Positions 26,248 through 33,698 of a stretch of DNA of 64,000 nt are shown piece after piece. Each line of letters opens with the position of its first letter. Positions within the stretch are counted from its first letter, which is position 1. The DNA lies in the NCBI RefSeq assembly GCF_028715765.1, contig NZ_JAQURE010000003.1, positions 1 through 64,000 of the forward strand, written 5' to 3'. The notes below the pieces were generated by a model, which saw only the letters and a list, made by a program, of their open reading frames with translations, did no database searches and was not told the origin of the DNA. A program made the translations under genes and the position numbers. This stretch comes from Rhodoferax sp. Its GTDB lineage: Bacteria > Pseudomonadota > Gammaproteobacteria > Burkholderiales > Burkholderiaceae_C.

Positions 26248-26459
26248 CACAACCCCTTCCCGGCGTAGGTGCGGATGCGCCGCGCACGCGGGCGGCCTTC
26301 TGTCTTGGCGATTTCACGTTCCAGATCTCCCAGGGCCGACTGCAGTTCGGCATCCGACTTGTAGGTCACCCACTTGTCGCCGGCCTTCACAGTGAGCACC
26401 CCATTGAAGCGCGCAGCCTGCAGGGCTTCGCGCTGGGCCTTGAGTTGTTCGAGGGTCAT
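26247..26459 (-). CDS. W: Head-tail joining protein gpW
   Basis: This 70-aa lambda gpW homologue (68 aa in lambda) opens MTLEQLKAQREALQAARFNG, then KWVTYKSDAELQSALGDLER and a basic C-terminal tail (RPRARRIRTY). The start at 26459 has GGGAG upstream; the longer open frame overlaps the terminase gene and is not like the family. It lies between TerL and the portal as in lambda. Confidence 0.88.
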   Translation of the reverse strand: MTLEQLKAQREALQAARFNGVLTVKAGDKWVTYKSDAELQSALGDLEREIAKTEGRPRARRIRTYAGKGL

Positions 26460-26494
26460 GGACAGCACTCCCGGCCAGCGGGAGGCTGGCGGTG

Positions 26495-28363
26495 TCAGAG
26501 GTAGTTGGAGGAAATCGCCATGCGCCGACGGCGCGGGCTGGCGGTCATCGGAGTCGTCACGGGCGTGGCGTTGCTGGCTGGCTTGCGATTGACGGGTGCG
26601 GGAGGCAGCGCCTCGACCCGTTTGTTGAGGTTCAGCCCCATCGACAGCAGGCCGTGCAGCGCGGCGTAGGCGTACACCCGGCAATCGAGCGCTTCGTTGC
26701 GCCGGCCATCGGGTTTCCACCAGAAGCGCTGCGGGAAACCCTTCACATACCGGGTGCGAATCCGCTCGGCGGTCAGCTGCTCGAAATACTGCGCATCCCG
26801 ATCCAGCGGAAAGTGCATCGCGCCAGCACCAGCCTCGGACTTCTTCAGGCGGGCGTAGATGGCTTCCTTGGCCGCATCGACACCCACCGTGAACAGATTG
26901 ACCTTGCCCTTGTTCGCCTTGCTCGGACGCTTGGGCCAGATCGGGCGTTTGCCCGAGCCCCCCTTGATCGCCCAGATGCGCTTACGCTCCCGGCCCTTGC
27001 AGAAGGCGTAGGCCGCCAGGGTGTGGTGGCCACCGGTATCGAGACACCCGGCTTCAATCGTCAGGCCGTTGGCCAGGGTCTCGTGCTCGAAGCGATTGCC
27101 GAGATAGGCATCCAGTTGCGACCAGGTGTCCGGCACCGAGGGATCGCCCCACAGCACCTTGTAGTCGATGGACCAGGACTCCTCATCCCGGCCCCAGCCA
27201 ACCACTTCGAGTTCGAGCCGGTCGTCCTGCACGTCGATGCCGCAGGTCAGCAGTGCCACCTCGGCAGGAATCGCCGGCCCGTAGGCTTCGCGGCGTTCCA
27301 TCAGACCTTCAGCATCCAAGGTCTCTCCCTCCCGGTCTTCCCAGGTCTCGGCCAGCTTGGTGTTCACCCAGACTTTGAGCCGCACCGGATCGTCCTTGGC
27401 GGCGTGGTGCTCCTGCGCGATCTCGCCCCAGGTCAACCACGGGCTGTACAGGCTGGAGAGGTGAAATCCCACTGTCTTGCCATCACCCTCAGCTCGTGAC
27501 GTCCAGCGACCGTTGGCCAGCAGTGCCGGCTTGCGGTACTCGGGATGGACGCCGTCGCAGGCTGGGCAGTGCCAGGCGGCATCCGCCATGTTGTCCTTGG
27601 GCCAGCGGATGTCGCGCCACTGGATCTGGCTGTGCGCCCCGCAGTGATCGCAGGGCACCTCGAACACCCGCTGGTCCGACTCGAGGTAGGCCGCCTCGAT
27701 GCGCGAGAAGCCTTTGAGCGTCGGGGTTGAGCACAGATAGACCTTGCGATTGACGAAGGTGGCGGCCCGTTGCACGGCGAGCGCTACCGGATCGCCTTCG
27801 CCGTCGGCGTCGCCCGGATAGCCATCCACCTCATCCAGAAACAGGTAGCGCACCGGCATCGAGCGCAAGCCCACGGCACTGTTGGCGCCGGTCATGATCA
27901 GCACGCCGCCCGGGAATTCCTTCATCAGCTGGGTGTTGCCCGAATCGCGGCTGCGGGGGTCCTTCACCCGGCTGGCCAGCTCGGGGCTGGCTTCGATCAG
28001 CGCATCGACCCGTTGCTTGGAGACGCGCTTGGCGCCTTCCACTGTGGGCTGCACCAGCAGCATTGGCCCCGGAGCGTGGTGAATCACGTAACCCAGCCAG
28101 TTCAATCCGGCTTCGGTCTTGCCGATTTGAGCCCCGGCCATCAGCACCACACGCTCCACGCGCGAGGTCGCCGACAGCGTTTCCATCACCGCCTTGAGAT
28201 ACGGCGTGCGGCTGGTCGACCAGCGCCCCGGCTCAGCAGAGGCCACCGACGAGAGCATCCGGTGGCGGTTGGCCCAGTCATCGACGGTGAGGATGGGGTC
28301 GGGTGCCAGGCCCCGTTTCCAGGCGGCGTCAACGAGGGATTCAACAGTGTCGAGCACACGCAA
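26495..28363 (-). CDS. terL: Terminase large subunit (gpA family)
   Basis: This 622-aa packaging motor is of the lambda gpA family. It has an ATPase Walker A-like GAQIGKTE at residues 77-84, Walker B LFLDEVD at 174-180, and a nuclease half ending LDCRVYAYAALHGLL. The start is either TTG 28363 or GTG 28357; neither has a strong site. The small subunit is 4.6 kb away, separated by a methyltransferase, an HNH gene and a plus-strand block. In lambda the two genes are adjacent. Confidence 0.93.
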   Translation of the reverse strand: MRVLDTVESLVDAAWKRGLAPDPILTVDDWANRHRMLSSVASAEPGRWSTSRTPYLKAVMETLSATSRVERVVLMAGAQIGKTEAGLNWLGYVIHHAPGPMLLVQPTVEGAKRVSKQRVDALIEASPELASRVKDPRSRDSGNTQLMKEFPGGVLIMTGANSAVGLRSMPVRYLFLDEVDGYPGDADGEGDPVALAVQRAATFVNRKVYLCSTPTLKGFSRIEAAYLESDQRVFEVPCDHCGAHSQIQWRDIRWPKDNMADAAWHCPACDGVHPEYRKPALLANGRWTSRAEGDGKTVGFHLSSLYSPWLTWGEIAQEHHAAKDDPVRLKVWVNTKLAETWEDREGETLDAEGLMERREAYGPAIPAEVALLTCGIDVQDDRLELEVVGWGRDEESWSIDYKVLWGDPSVPDTWSQLDAYLGNRFEHETLANGLTIEAGCLDTGGHHTLAAYAFCKGRERKRIWAIKGGSGKRPIWPKRPSKANKGKVNLFTVGVDAAKEAIYARLKKSEAGAGAMHFPLDRDAQYFEQLTAERIRTRYVKGFPQRFWWKPDGRRNEALDCRVYAYAALHGLLSMGLNLNKRVEALPPAPVNRKPASNATPVTTPMTASPRRRRMAISSNYL

Positions 28364-28401
28364 CCCCCGCTGAAAAATTGTTCAAAAAACAAGCAGAACC
28401 C

Positions 28402-28432
28402 GCTTGGCTTCTGAGGCGAACAGAGCGTGAAT
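28402..28432 (+). promoter_or_regulatory. Repeated bipartite promoter-like motif, copy 1
   Basis: GCTTG at 28402, 15 bases, then AGAGCGT at 28422-28428. Read as a promoter this gives TTGGCT, 17 bp, GTGAAT. The ATG of the downstream gene is 42 bp further. The same element recurs at 28833 and 30147 with identical spacing. Confidence 0.55.
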
Positions 28433-28469
28433 GGACCCATCGACACACGCTTTTGAAAGGAGCACCGCC

Positions 28470-28832
28470 ATGAGCCAACACCATCCTGCCAGCCCTAAAC
28501 ACGCCCCAGAGCACGCCCTGCTGATCGATGAACTGCGCGACATCCAGAGCGAATTGCTCGATGCCGTGCAGCGCGCCGAGTACCTGCTGCGCCAGTCCGG
28601 ATTCGACGGCGCCCGGCTGCGCGCCGAGGCCTACTGGATTCCGCACATCGTCTGCGCGCTCTCGCGCGATCACGGCTACCTGGGCGGCTCGATGGTGACC
28701 ATGGAAGACACCATCCAGGAGATCGCCGAGGCCTTGGGTGAAGAGGACGAGGACGACTGCGCGTCCGACCCGCTCACCGAAAGCCTCGGCGAAGAAGTTG
28801 ATGCAGAAATAGATGCGAAATCGCTGGAATGA
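28470..28832 (+). CDS. Prophage accessory protein, unknown function
   Basis: This 120-aa protein starts at ATG 28470 because AAAGGAG lies seven bases upstream. Residues 18-60 are helical (LLIDELRDIQSELLDAVQRA), and the last 40 residues are very acidic (ALGEEDEDDCASDPLTES). No family is recognised. An acidic tail of this kind is seen in DNA mimics, but that is only a thought. It is the first gene of a plus-strand block opposite to the rest of the prophage. Confidence 0.55.
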   Translation: MSQHHPASPKHAPEHALLIDELRDIQSELLDAVQRAEYLLRQSGFDGARLRAEAYWIPHIVCALSRDHGYLGGSMVTMEDTIQEIAEALGEEDEDDCASDPLTESLGEEVDAEIDAKSLE

Positions 28833-28863
28833 GCTTGGCTTCTGCGCCGAACAGAGCGTTCAT
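28833..28863 (+). promoter_or_regulatory. Repeated bipartite promoter-like motif, copy 2
   Basis: GCTTG at 28833, 15 bases, AGAGCGT at 28853-28859 followed by TCAT. It starts just inside the stop region of the previous gene. The ATG of the next gene is 39 bp downstream. Seen as a promoter: TTGGCT, 17 bp, GTTCAT. Confidence 0.55.
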
Positions 28864-28897
28864 ACAGACACGCCCACACACCAAAACGGAGATTGAA

Positions 28898-29113
28898 ATG
28901 GCCAAGACCACGCCCCAGACAACCCGCCGCAACACTGCCCAGACGCTGGATGCACTGCTGACCCAGATCGCCCAGGAACACCTCTTCATTGACACACTGG
29001 AAACCCGCAAGAGCGACTCGCTGGACTTCCACGATGTCAGCGTCTGGGGCGTCAAGGAGGCCCTGATCGCCGCCTACCAAGCCGGCCTGGCTGCCGCCCA
29101 GAAAGCCGCCTGA
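28898..29113 (+). CDS. DUF6900-like small protein
   Basis: This 71-aa protein starts at ATG 28898 after GGAG. The core IAQEHLFIDTLETRKSDSLD, then FHDVSVWGVKEALIAAYQAG, matches the pattern I associate with DUF6900 (leucine-rich helix, TLETR-SDSLDFHDVSVW). This family occurs in plasmids, ICEs and prophages with no known role. It lies in the plus-strand accessory block. Confidence 0.6.
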   Translation: MAKTTPQTTRRNTAQTLDALLTQIAQEHLFIDTLETRKSDSLDFHDVSVWGVKEALIAAYQAGLAAAQKAA

Positions 29114-29142
29114 GCCCACCCACCACCGAAGGAGAAACGTCC

Positions 29143-29727
29143 ATGAGCAACCAGATTGCCCCAATCACCGAACGCCAACTGGATCTGATCACCCGCGCCC
29201 ATTGCGATGCCAATGGCCTGATCGAGCCTCTGCTCGAGCTCAAGGGTGGCGCCAAGCTGAAGATGATCGCCAGCCTCGCCAGCCGCCACCTGATCGAGCA
29301 GGCTGATGGCCAGTGGCGCATCACGGGCGCCGCCATCGCCATCATCAAGGGCGATGCCAAGCCTGAAGAGGTATTGCCAAGCCCTGTGGCAGCCGATAAC
29401 GCCACCGAGGAAGACGCAATCGCCACCACCGCCGCCGCCACGACCCCAGCCCCCTTGGCCACACCAGCGAGCGATTTCGCCCCAACCGGTCGCGGCCACA
29501 GCAAGCAGGCGCTGGTGATCGAGATGTTGAAGCGCCCCGAGGGCGTGACCATCGCGCAGATCTGCGAAGCCACCGGTTGGCAAGCGCACACGGTGCGCGG
29601 CACCTTTGCCGGTGCGCTCAAGAAGAAGCTGGGCCTGAATATCGTCTCCGAGAAGATCGAAGGCCCTGCTGGCACCCCGGGCGCCGGCCAGCGCCTCTAC
29701 CGCATCGCCGAGGAGGTCAGCGCATGA
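29143..29727 (+). CDS. DUF3489 domain protein
   Basis: In this 194-aa protein the C-terminal half is DUF3489: RGHSKQALVIEMLKRPEGVT (about residues 117-136), then IAQICEATGWQAHTVRGTFA, a winged-helix-like fold that suggests DNA binding. The N-terminal half (LDLITRAHCDANGLIEPLLE) is a second helical unit, and the linker is Ala/Thr/Pro-rich. GAAGGAG precedes the ATG. It could regulate the block. Confidence 0.75.
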   Translation: MSNQIAPITERQLDLITRAHCDANGLIEPLLELKGGAKLKMIASLASRHLIEQADGQWRITGAAIAIIKGDAKPEEVLPSPVAADNATEEDAIATTAAATTPAPLATPASDFAPTGRGHSKQALVIEMLKRPEGVTIAQICEATGWQAHTVRGTFAGALKKKLGLNIVSEKIEGPAGTPGAGQRLYRIAEEVSA

Positions 29728-30095
29728 GCACCATGACCCTCAGCATCGAGCGCACGCCGCGCACCTTGACGATCAACGGCCAGCCAGTGGTCGTGGAGGA
29801 GTTGGGGGTACGTCTGCCCTTTGCCCGCAAGCCTGTCGACCTCGATGAGGTCGGCGGCCATGGCCAGACCAAGGTTTTTGTGACCGAGACGCGGGTGATG
29901 ACCCCGGCCGAGTTCGATGCCTTTGCGCGCAGCTTGATGGCCTCGCGCGATTGGCTGGCCGGCAAAGGGGGTGGCGTGAAGGATGAAGGAGGCAGCGGCT
30001 ACCTCTGCGTGGAGGTCACAGCCCCCGGTCGCCCCTACCTCTACGTCAATCCCGAAGGCTGCGATTACGCCCGCTACGTGGCCTGCTTGGGCTGA
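29724..30095 (+). CDS. Prophage accessory protein, unknown
   Basis: This 123-aa protein starts at ATG 29724, overlapping the DUF3489 stop (ATGA), so the two are coupled. It begins MSTMTLSIERTPRTLTINGQ and ends YVNPEGCDYARYVACLG, a mixed alpha/beta look with a conserved-looking Cys near the end. I do not recognise the family. Confidence 0.55.
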   Translation: MSTMTLSIERTPRTLTINGQPVVVEELGVRLPFARKPVDLDEVGGHGQTKVFVTETRVMTPAEFDAFARSLMASRDWLAGKGGGVKDEGGSGYLCVEVTAPGRPYLYVNPEGCDYARYVACLG

Positions 30096-30146
30096 GGCGG
30101 GCGCTGTGGCACACCCCCAACTTTATCAAAATACAGTCGATCCTCT

Positions 30147-30177
30147 GCTTGCTATATCGTCCAGGTAGAGCGTTCAT
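30147..30177 (+). promoter_or_regulatory. Repeated bipartite promoter-like motif, copy 3
   Basis: GCTTG at 30147, 15 bases, AGAGCGT at 30167-30173 followed by TCATAGACCCA; copy 1 has the related TGGACCCA. The ATG of the next gene is 40 bp downstream. Seen as a promoter: TTGCTA, 17 bp, GTTCAT. Confidence 0.55.
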
Positions 30178-30212
30178 AGACCCAACGAAACACCACCCGC
30201 AAGGAGCCCAAA

Positions 30213-30581
30213 ATGAACGCCACCACCCCGATCCCCGCCACCCAGAACGACACCTGGGGCTTTTACGGCACGATGAACGAGCAGGCCGAAGCCGCCTGGC
30301 CCTTGGCCATGACTGCCATCTCGGACGCCACCTGCCAGCCGCTGGAGTCGGTCCGCACCTTCCTCGACAGCCGTCACGGTCGCCACTTTGCCGACGATGT
30401 GCAAAACGGCCTCTACACCGGCGCCACCCTGGCCGACGCCATCAACGCCGCCACGCAACGTTGGATGGGCTGGACGATTGGCCGCAGCACCAGCAAGCAG
30501 TACGGCATCCCCAAGGGCCTGCCTTACCTCACCGGCTTCGTGATCCAATGCGAGATCATCGAAGAGTCCCTGGCGGCTTGA
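30213..30581 (+). CDS. Prophage accessory protein, unknown
   Basis: In this 122-aa protein AAGGAG lies seven bases before ATG 30213. The text MNATTPIPATQNDTWGFYGT...WPLAMTAISDATC, then VRTFLDSRHGRHFADDVQNG and WMGWTIGRSTSKQYGIPKGL looks like a conserved accessory protein of plasmids and prophages; I know no function. It ends at TGA 30579-30581, and a second coding-like stretch continues in the same frame behind that stop. Confidence 0.55.
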   Translation: MNATTPIPATQNDTWGFYGTMNEQAEAAWPLAMTAISDATCQPLESVRTFLDSRHGRHFADDVQNGLYTGATLADAINAATQRWMGWTIGRSTSKQYGIPKGLPYLTGFVIQCEIIEESLAA

Positions 30582-30845
30582 GCCAAGAGCCGCACGGTTC
30601 GCGCCCAGCGCTTTGACGCCAACCAGCGGCCACGTGGCCAGTGCCTGATCGGTCTGGAGTGGCGCGGCTGCACCATCGTAGCCGTTACCCATCAAGAACG
30701 TCGTTACCTGCCCACCGGCCGAACGACCACCCACCCCACGGGCGAGCCAGTCATCGAAATGATGGCGCGGGACTATTTTGTGGAGCGTCTGTGGTTGAGC
30801 ACCGATGGCACAGCACTGTGGGAGCAGCAGCCGCTGGCGCTCTGA
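30582..30845 (+). pseudogene. Start-less ORF after the 122-aa gene
   Basis: The frame stays open for 87 codons with coding character (RGQCLIGLEWRGCTIVAVTH, then EPVIEMMARDYFVERLWLS) but has no ATG, GTG or TTG near its 5' end. The junction reads TGAGCCAAGAGC. A normal TGATGGCC overlap with two bases lost would give exactly this, so I read it as a gene that lost its start codon. Read-through of the TGA is the alternative. Its end overlaps the convergent DUF7220-like gene. Confidence 0.5.
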
Positions 30846-31053
30846 CCCGCCAGGCCTCGAAGGCGCGGCGCAGCACATAGCTCCGGACCAGCGACACGGC
30901 CGTGAAAATCAGGCCGATCAGCAAGTTCTCCTGTAGCGTGGCGTGCAGACCAAACAGCGGAAACACCGCCCACTGGGTCGCCACCGCCACGCCATACCCG
31001 ACCAGCACATTGGTCACGGCTTCCAGCAGCGACATCCAGCGCGACTGCTTCAC
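30751..31053 (-). CDS. DUF7220-like small membrane protein
   Basis: This 100-aa protein opens MKQSRWMSLLEAVTNVLVGY, with hydrophobic segments at about residues 10-34 and 42-60 and a basic C-terminal tail. The pattern SLLEAVTNVLVGYGVAVATQ...FPLFGLHATLQENLLIG matches phage proteins filed under DUF7220. Its last ~30 codons overlap a convergent reading frame. Its ATG overlaps the methyltransferase stop (ATGA-like), so it is part of the minus-strand unit. Confidence 0.65.
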   Translation of the reverse strand: MKQSRWMSLLEAVTNVLVGYGVAVATQWAVFPLFGLHATLQENLLIGLIFTAVSLVRSYVLRRAFEAWRVRAPAAAAPTVLCHRCSTTDAPQNSPAPSFR

Positions 31054-32342
31054 AGCGCCTCCTCGGCATCCACATCACTGGCTTCGGCAGCATCGGCTGT
31101 GCCGACCAGGTCATCGAATTTCACTCTATCGGCTTCACGCATCGCCTGCGCTCCGGCGAATTCCTGCCAGCGGCGAACAATCACGTCGACGTATTTGGGA
31201 TCAAGCTCGATCAGTCGTGCCTGACGCCCCGATTTCTCGGCGGCGATCAGCGTCGTGCCGGAACCTCCAAAGGGATCAAGCACCACATCACCCGGTCGGC
31301 TGGAGTTGCGGATCGCCCGCTCGACCAGCTCCACCGGCTTCATCGTCGGGTGCAGGTCGTTCACGCGCGGCTTGTTGAAGTGCCACACATCCCCCTGGTC
31401 GCGGTCGCCGCACCAGTGGCGGGTAGCACCCTCGGGCCAGCCGTAGAGGATCGGCTCGTACTGGCGCTGGTAGTCCGAGCGCCCGAGCGTAAAGGTGTTC
31501 TTGGCCCAGATGATGAAGGTCGACCACTTGCCGCCAGCAGCGCGGAAGGCGGACTGCAGGGTGTCGAGCTCACTGGAGGACATGGCGATGTAGATCGCCC
31601 CCTGGCAGTGCGCGATCATCGGGGTGAGCACCGCCTTGAGAAAGGGTTCGAAGTCCTCGCCCAGGTTGTCGTTCAAGATCGGGCGGTTCGTGCCGCGCAT
31701 CTTGTCCTTGGCGCTGTTGGCGTAGTTAACCCCATAGGGCGGATCAGTGAAGGTCATCGCTGCCTTCTCGCCAGCCATCAGCAGGGTGTAGTTCGCAGCA
31801 TCGGTGCTGTCGCCACAGAGCAGCCGGTGCTGGCCCATGACCCACACATCACCAGGCTTGGACACTGGGGTGACAGGGACCTCCGGGGCGGCATCCTCGT
31901 CGGTGTGGCCCTCGGTGGTGGTCTCCTCACCCGCCATGATCTCGAGCAGTTCGTCGGCGTCAAATCCGGTGAGTGCCAGATCGAAATCGGCCTCCTGCAA
32001 AGCGGCCAGTTCGACGCGCAGCAAATCTTCATCCCATGTGGAATTGAGGGTCAGCTGATTGTCGGTGATGACGTAGGCGCGCTTTTGCGTTTCGGTGAGA
32101 TGTGCCAATTCGATCACTGGCACTTGTTTGAGTCCCAACTTGCGCGCGGCGAGCAACCTCCCGTGGCCAGCAATCAGACCATTCTGGCCATCCACCAGAA
32201 TCGGGCTTGTCCAGCCAAATTCGACCATGGAAGCGGCGATCTGGGACACTTGCGCTTCGTCGTGTAAACGCGGGTTTCTGCAATACGGCAAGAGCACATC
32301 TATCGGTCGCAGCTCGACCTTGATATTGGATAGCTCACGCAT
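31050..32342 (-). CDS. ParB-domain DNA methyltransferase
   Basis: In this 430-aa protein residues 5-110 are a ParB-like domain (LIAGHGRLLAARKLGL, with GHGR at 59-62). DPPYG at 200-204 (motif IV) comes before DPFGGSGT at 356-363 (motif I), the beta-class order of N4-cytosine or N6-adenine methyltransferases. No restriction enzyme is next to it, so it probably modifies phage DNA to avoid host restriction or regulates transcription. AAGGAG precedes the ATG. Confidence 0.9.
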   Translation of the reverse strand: MRELSNIKVELRPIDVLLPYCRNPRLHDEAQVSQIAASMVEFGWTSPILVDGQNGLIAGHGRLLAARKLGLKQVPVIELAHLTETQKRAYVITDNQLTLNSTWDEDLLRVELAALQEADFDLALTGFDADELLEIMAGEETTTEGHTDEDAAPEVPVTPVSKPGDVWVMGQHRLLCGDSTDAANYTLLMAGEKAAMTFTDPPYGVNYANSAKDKMRGTNRPILNDNLGEDFEPFLKAVLTPMIAHCQGAIYIAMSSSELDTLQSAFRAAGGKWSTFIIWAKNTFTLGRSDYQRQYEPILYGWPEGATRHWCGDRDQGDVWHFNKPRVNDLHPTMKPVELVERAIRNSSRPGDVVLDPFGGSGTTLIAAEKSGRQARLIELDPKYVDVIVRRWQEFAGAQAMREADRVKFDDLVGTADAAEASDVDAEEAL

Positions 32343-32352
32343 GGAGGCTCCT

Positions 32353-32919
32353 TCAATTCAGTGCTGATGCATTTTTTTCACGGCGCCGTCCAATGGCCCC
32401 AGGCAGATGCCGCCAGGTGGTTCCAACAACCGCGTCGTACAACGTGAGCTTTGGAATTCGGTATCGCCTAGACATTTCCGGATAGGTCATCCCGTCTCGT
32501 CGTTGCTTGCGAAGCTCCAAAACGAGTTGATCATTGAGCTTGACCATTGGATGGCGCTCACCTTTTCGATCTGGGACGGTGCCATGTAGCCGTCTGTCCA
32601 TCGAGTTTTCTGAAGGCGTTGCCCAGCGCAGGTTGCTCAGATGGTTGTTCCTTGGATTGCCATCGTTGTGCGCAACCTGGTGTCGTCCTGACGGCGGATC
32701 CCCTAGAAAAGCAAGTGCAACAATCCGATGTACGCAGAAATAGCCATACCGCCCCTCATCGCTGAGTGCGATTTGCTGATATCCCTTTGCATCGGATTTT
32801 GGCTTGATGAGCATTCCTTTTGGGTAATGCCTGAAAGAACGCGCCCGGCGAATTTCACCCTGATCGGATACTTCATAGTTGGGGTACCCCGGGACCGCCT
32901 TCCATTCGATTTCGGTCAT
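32353..32919 (-). CDS. NUMOD4/HNH homing-type endonuclease
   Basis: This 188-aa protein starts at ATG 32919 because AGGAGG is six bases upstream; a TTG two codons earlier is less likely. Residues 3-25 are NUMOD4-like (EWKAVPGYPNYEVSDQGEIR). The HNH core is HRIVALAFLGDPP...QVAHNDGNPRNNHLSNLRWA. The C-terminal part has a helix-turn-helix look (MTYPEMSRRYRIPKLTLYDA). It lies between terS and the methyltransferase and may be a free-standing homing gene. Confidence 0.88.
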   Translation of the reverse strand: MTEIEWKAVPGYPNYEVSDQGEIRRARSFRHYPKGMLIKPKSDAKGYQQIALSDEGRYGYFCVHRIVALAFLGDPPSGRHQVAHNDGNPRNNHLSNLRWATPSENSMDRRLHGTVPDRKGERHPMVKLNDQLVLELRKQRRDGMTYPEMSRRYRIPKLTLYDAVVGTTWRHLPGAIGRRREKNASALN

Positions 32920-32958
32920 GGTCAACCTCCTATGTGAGTTTTTTTGGGCGGCTTGTCG

Positions 32959-33504
32959 CTACCTGGAGAGTTCCTCCAGGGCTTCGCGGATCGCGTCCAT
33001 CAGCAGGTCTTCCACCACGCGCTGGTCGGGCTGTGCGACCACGGCCGCCACGATCTGCGGGGCGAGCTTGCGAGGGATTTGTTGGATGCGGTCACGCAGC
33101 AGCCGCGCGAGGTTGAAGTGCTTGACCTTCACCTCGTCGGCATTGAGCAGCTTGCCCGTGCGTTCTTCAAATTCGAGCTTGGCCAGGCGCGCGGCATAGG
33201 CCTCGCGAATGGCGCGACTGGTCTGGTAGTCAGGCGCGGCAGCCCGGGTTTCCAGAGGCACTTGCACCTCACGAGTGGAAACTGGGGTGGAAACCGCAGT
33301 GGTTGCCACCTTGGCCGCAGGTTTGCTGGCTCCGGTGTTCAGGTTCTGCGACGGCAGCGTATTGCGCGCCCACTGGGCGTCGGCCTTGGCCGGGTCAATC
33401 TTGCCGTCGGGCTCGACGCTGATGCGCCCGGCCTTGATGGCCTTGGCCACAGCGGTGTGGCTCACGCCACGGTGTTGGGCATAGGCCCGGATGGACAGTC
33501 CCAT
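32959..33504 (-). CDS. terS: Terminase small subunit (Nu1-like)
   Basis: This 181-aa protein starts at ATG 33504 after GGAGG. MGLSIRAYAQHRGVSHTAVA (residues 1-20) is the DNA-binding winged helix typical of Nu1-like proteins, and a helical part ends LMDAIREALEEL. It recognises the packaging site and recruits TerL. The 186 bp upstream of it carry direct repeats that may be that site. Confidence 0.8.
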   Translation of the reverse strand: MGLSIRAYAQHRGVSHTAVAKAIKAGRISVEPDGKIDPAKADAQWARNTLPSQNLNTGASKPAAKVATTAVSTPVSTREVQVPLETRAAAPDYQTSRAIREAYAARLAKLEFEERTGKLLNADEVKVKHFNLARLLRDRIQQIPRKLAPQIVAAVVAQPDQRVVEDLLMDAIREALEELSR

Positions 33505-33559
33505 CGCATTCCTCCGGGCCGGGCGGGTCAATCAATCGTCAGGGGTGGATCACCTCGGC

Positions 33560-33596
33560 GTGGAAACGGGTGGAAACCTGGGTGGCAACTGGCAAC
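33560..33596. repeat. Direct GTGGAAAC/GTGGCAAC repeats upstream of terS
   Basis: GTGGAAAC at 33560 and 33570, GTGGCAAC at 33582, and TGGCAAC at 33590, spaced 10, 12 and 8 bp, all in one direction. They lie in the non-coding gap just 5' of terS, where lambda has cosB. Candidate terminase-binding sites. Confidence 0.5.
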
Positions 33597-33671
33597 CTGT
33601 TTTCGGCTCTGACGCTAGGCAAGCGTCGCGCTGCGCGCGGCCCCCGCGCTTCAGATGGCCCGGGAGGACCC

Positions 33672-33698
33672 GTCAGATGTGTCAGATGCGTCAGGTCG
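33672..33698. repeat. Three tandem 9-bp repeats
   Basis: GTCAGATGT, GTCAGATGC, GTCAGGTCG in direct tandem. The third contains the stop codon of the next gene to the right (minus strand). It is close to the GTGGAAAC repeats, so it may be part of the same site. Confidence 0.45.
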
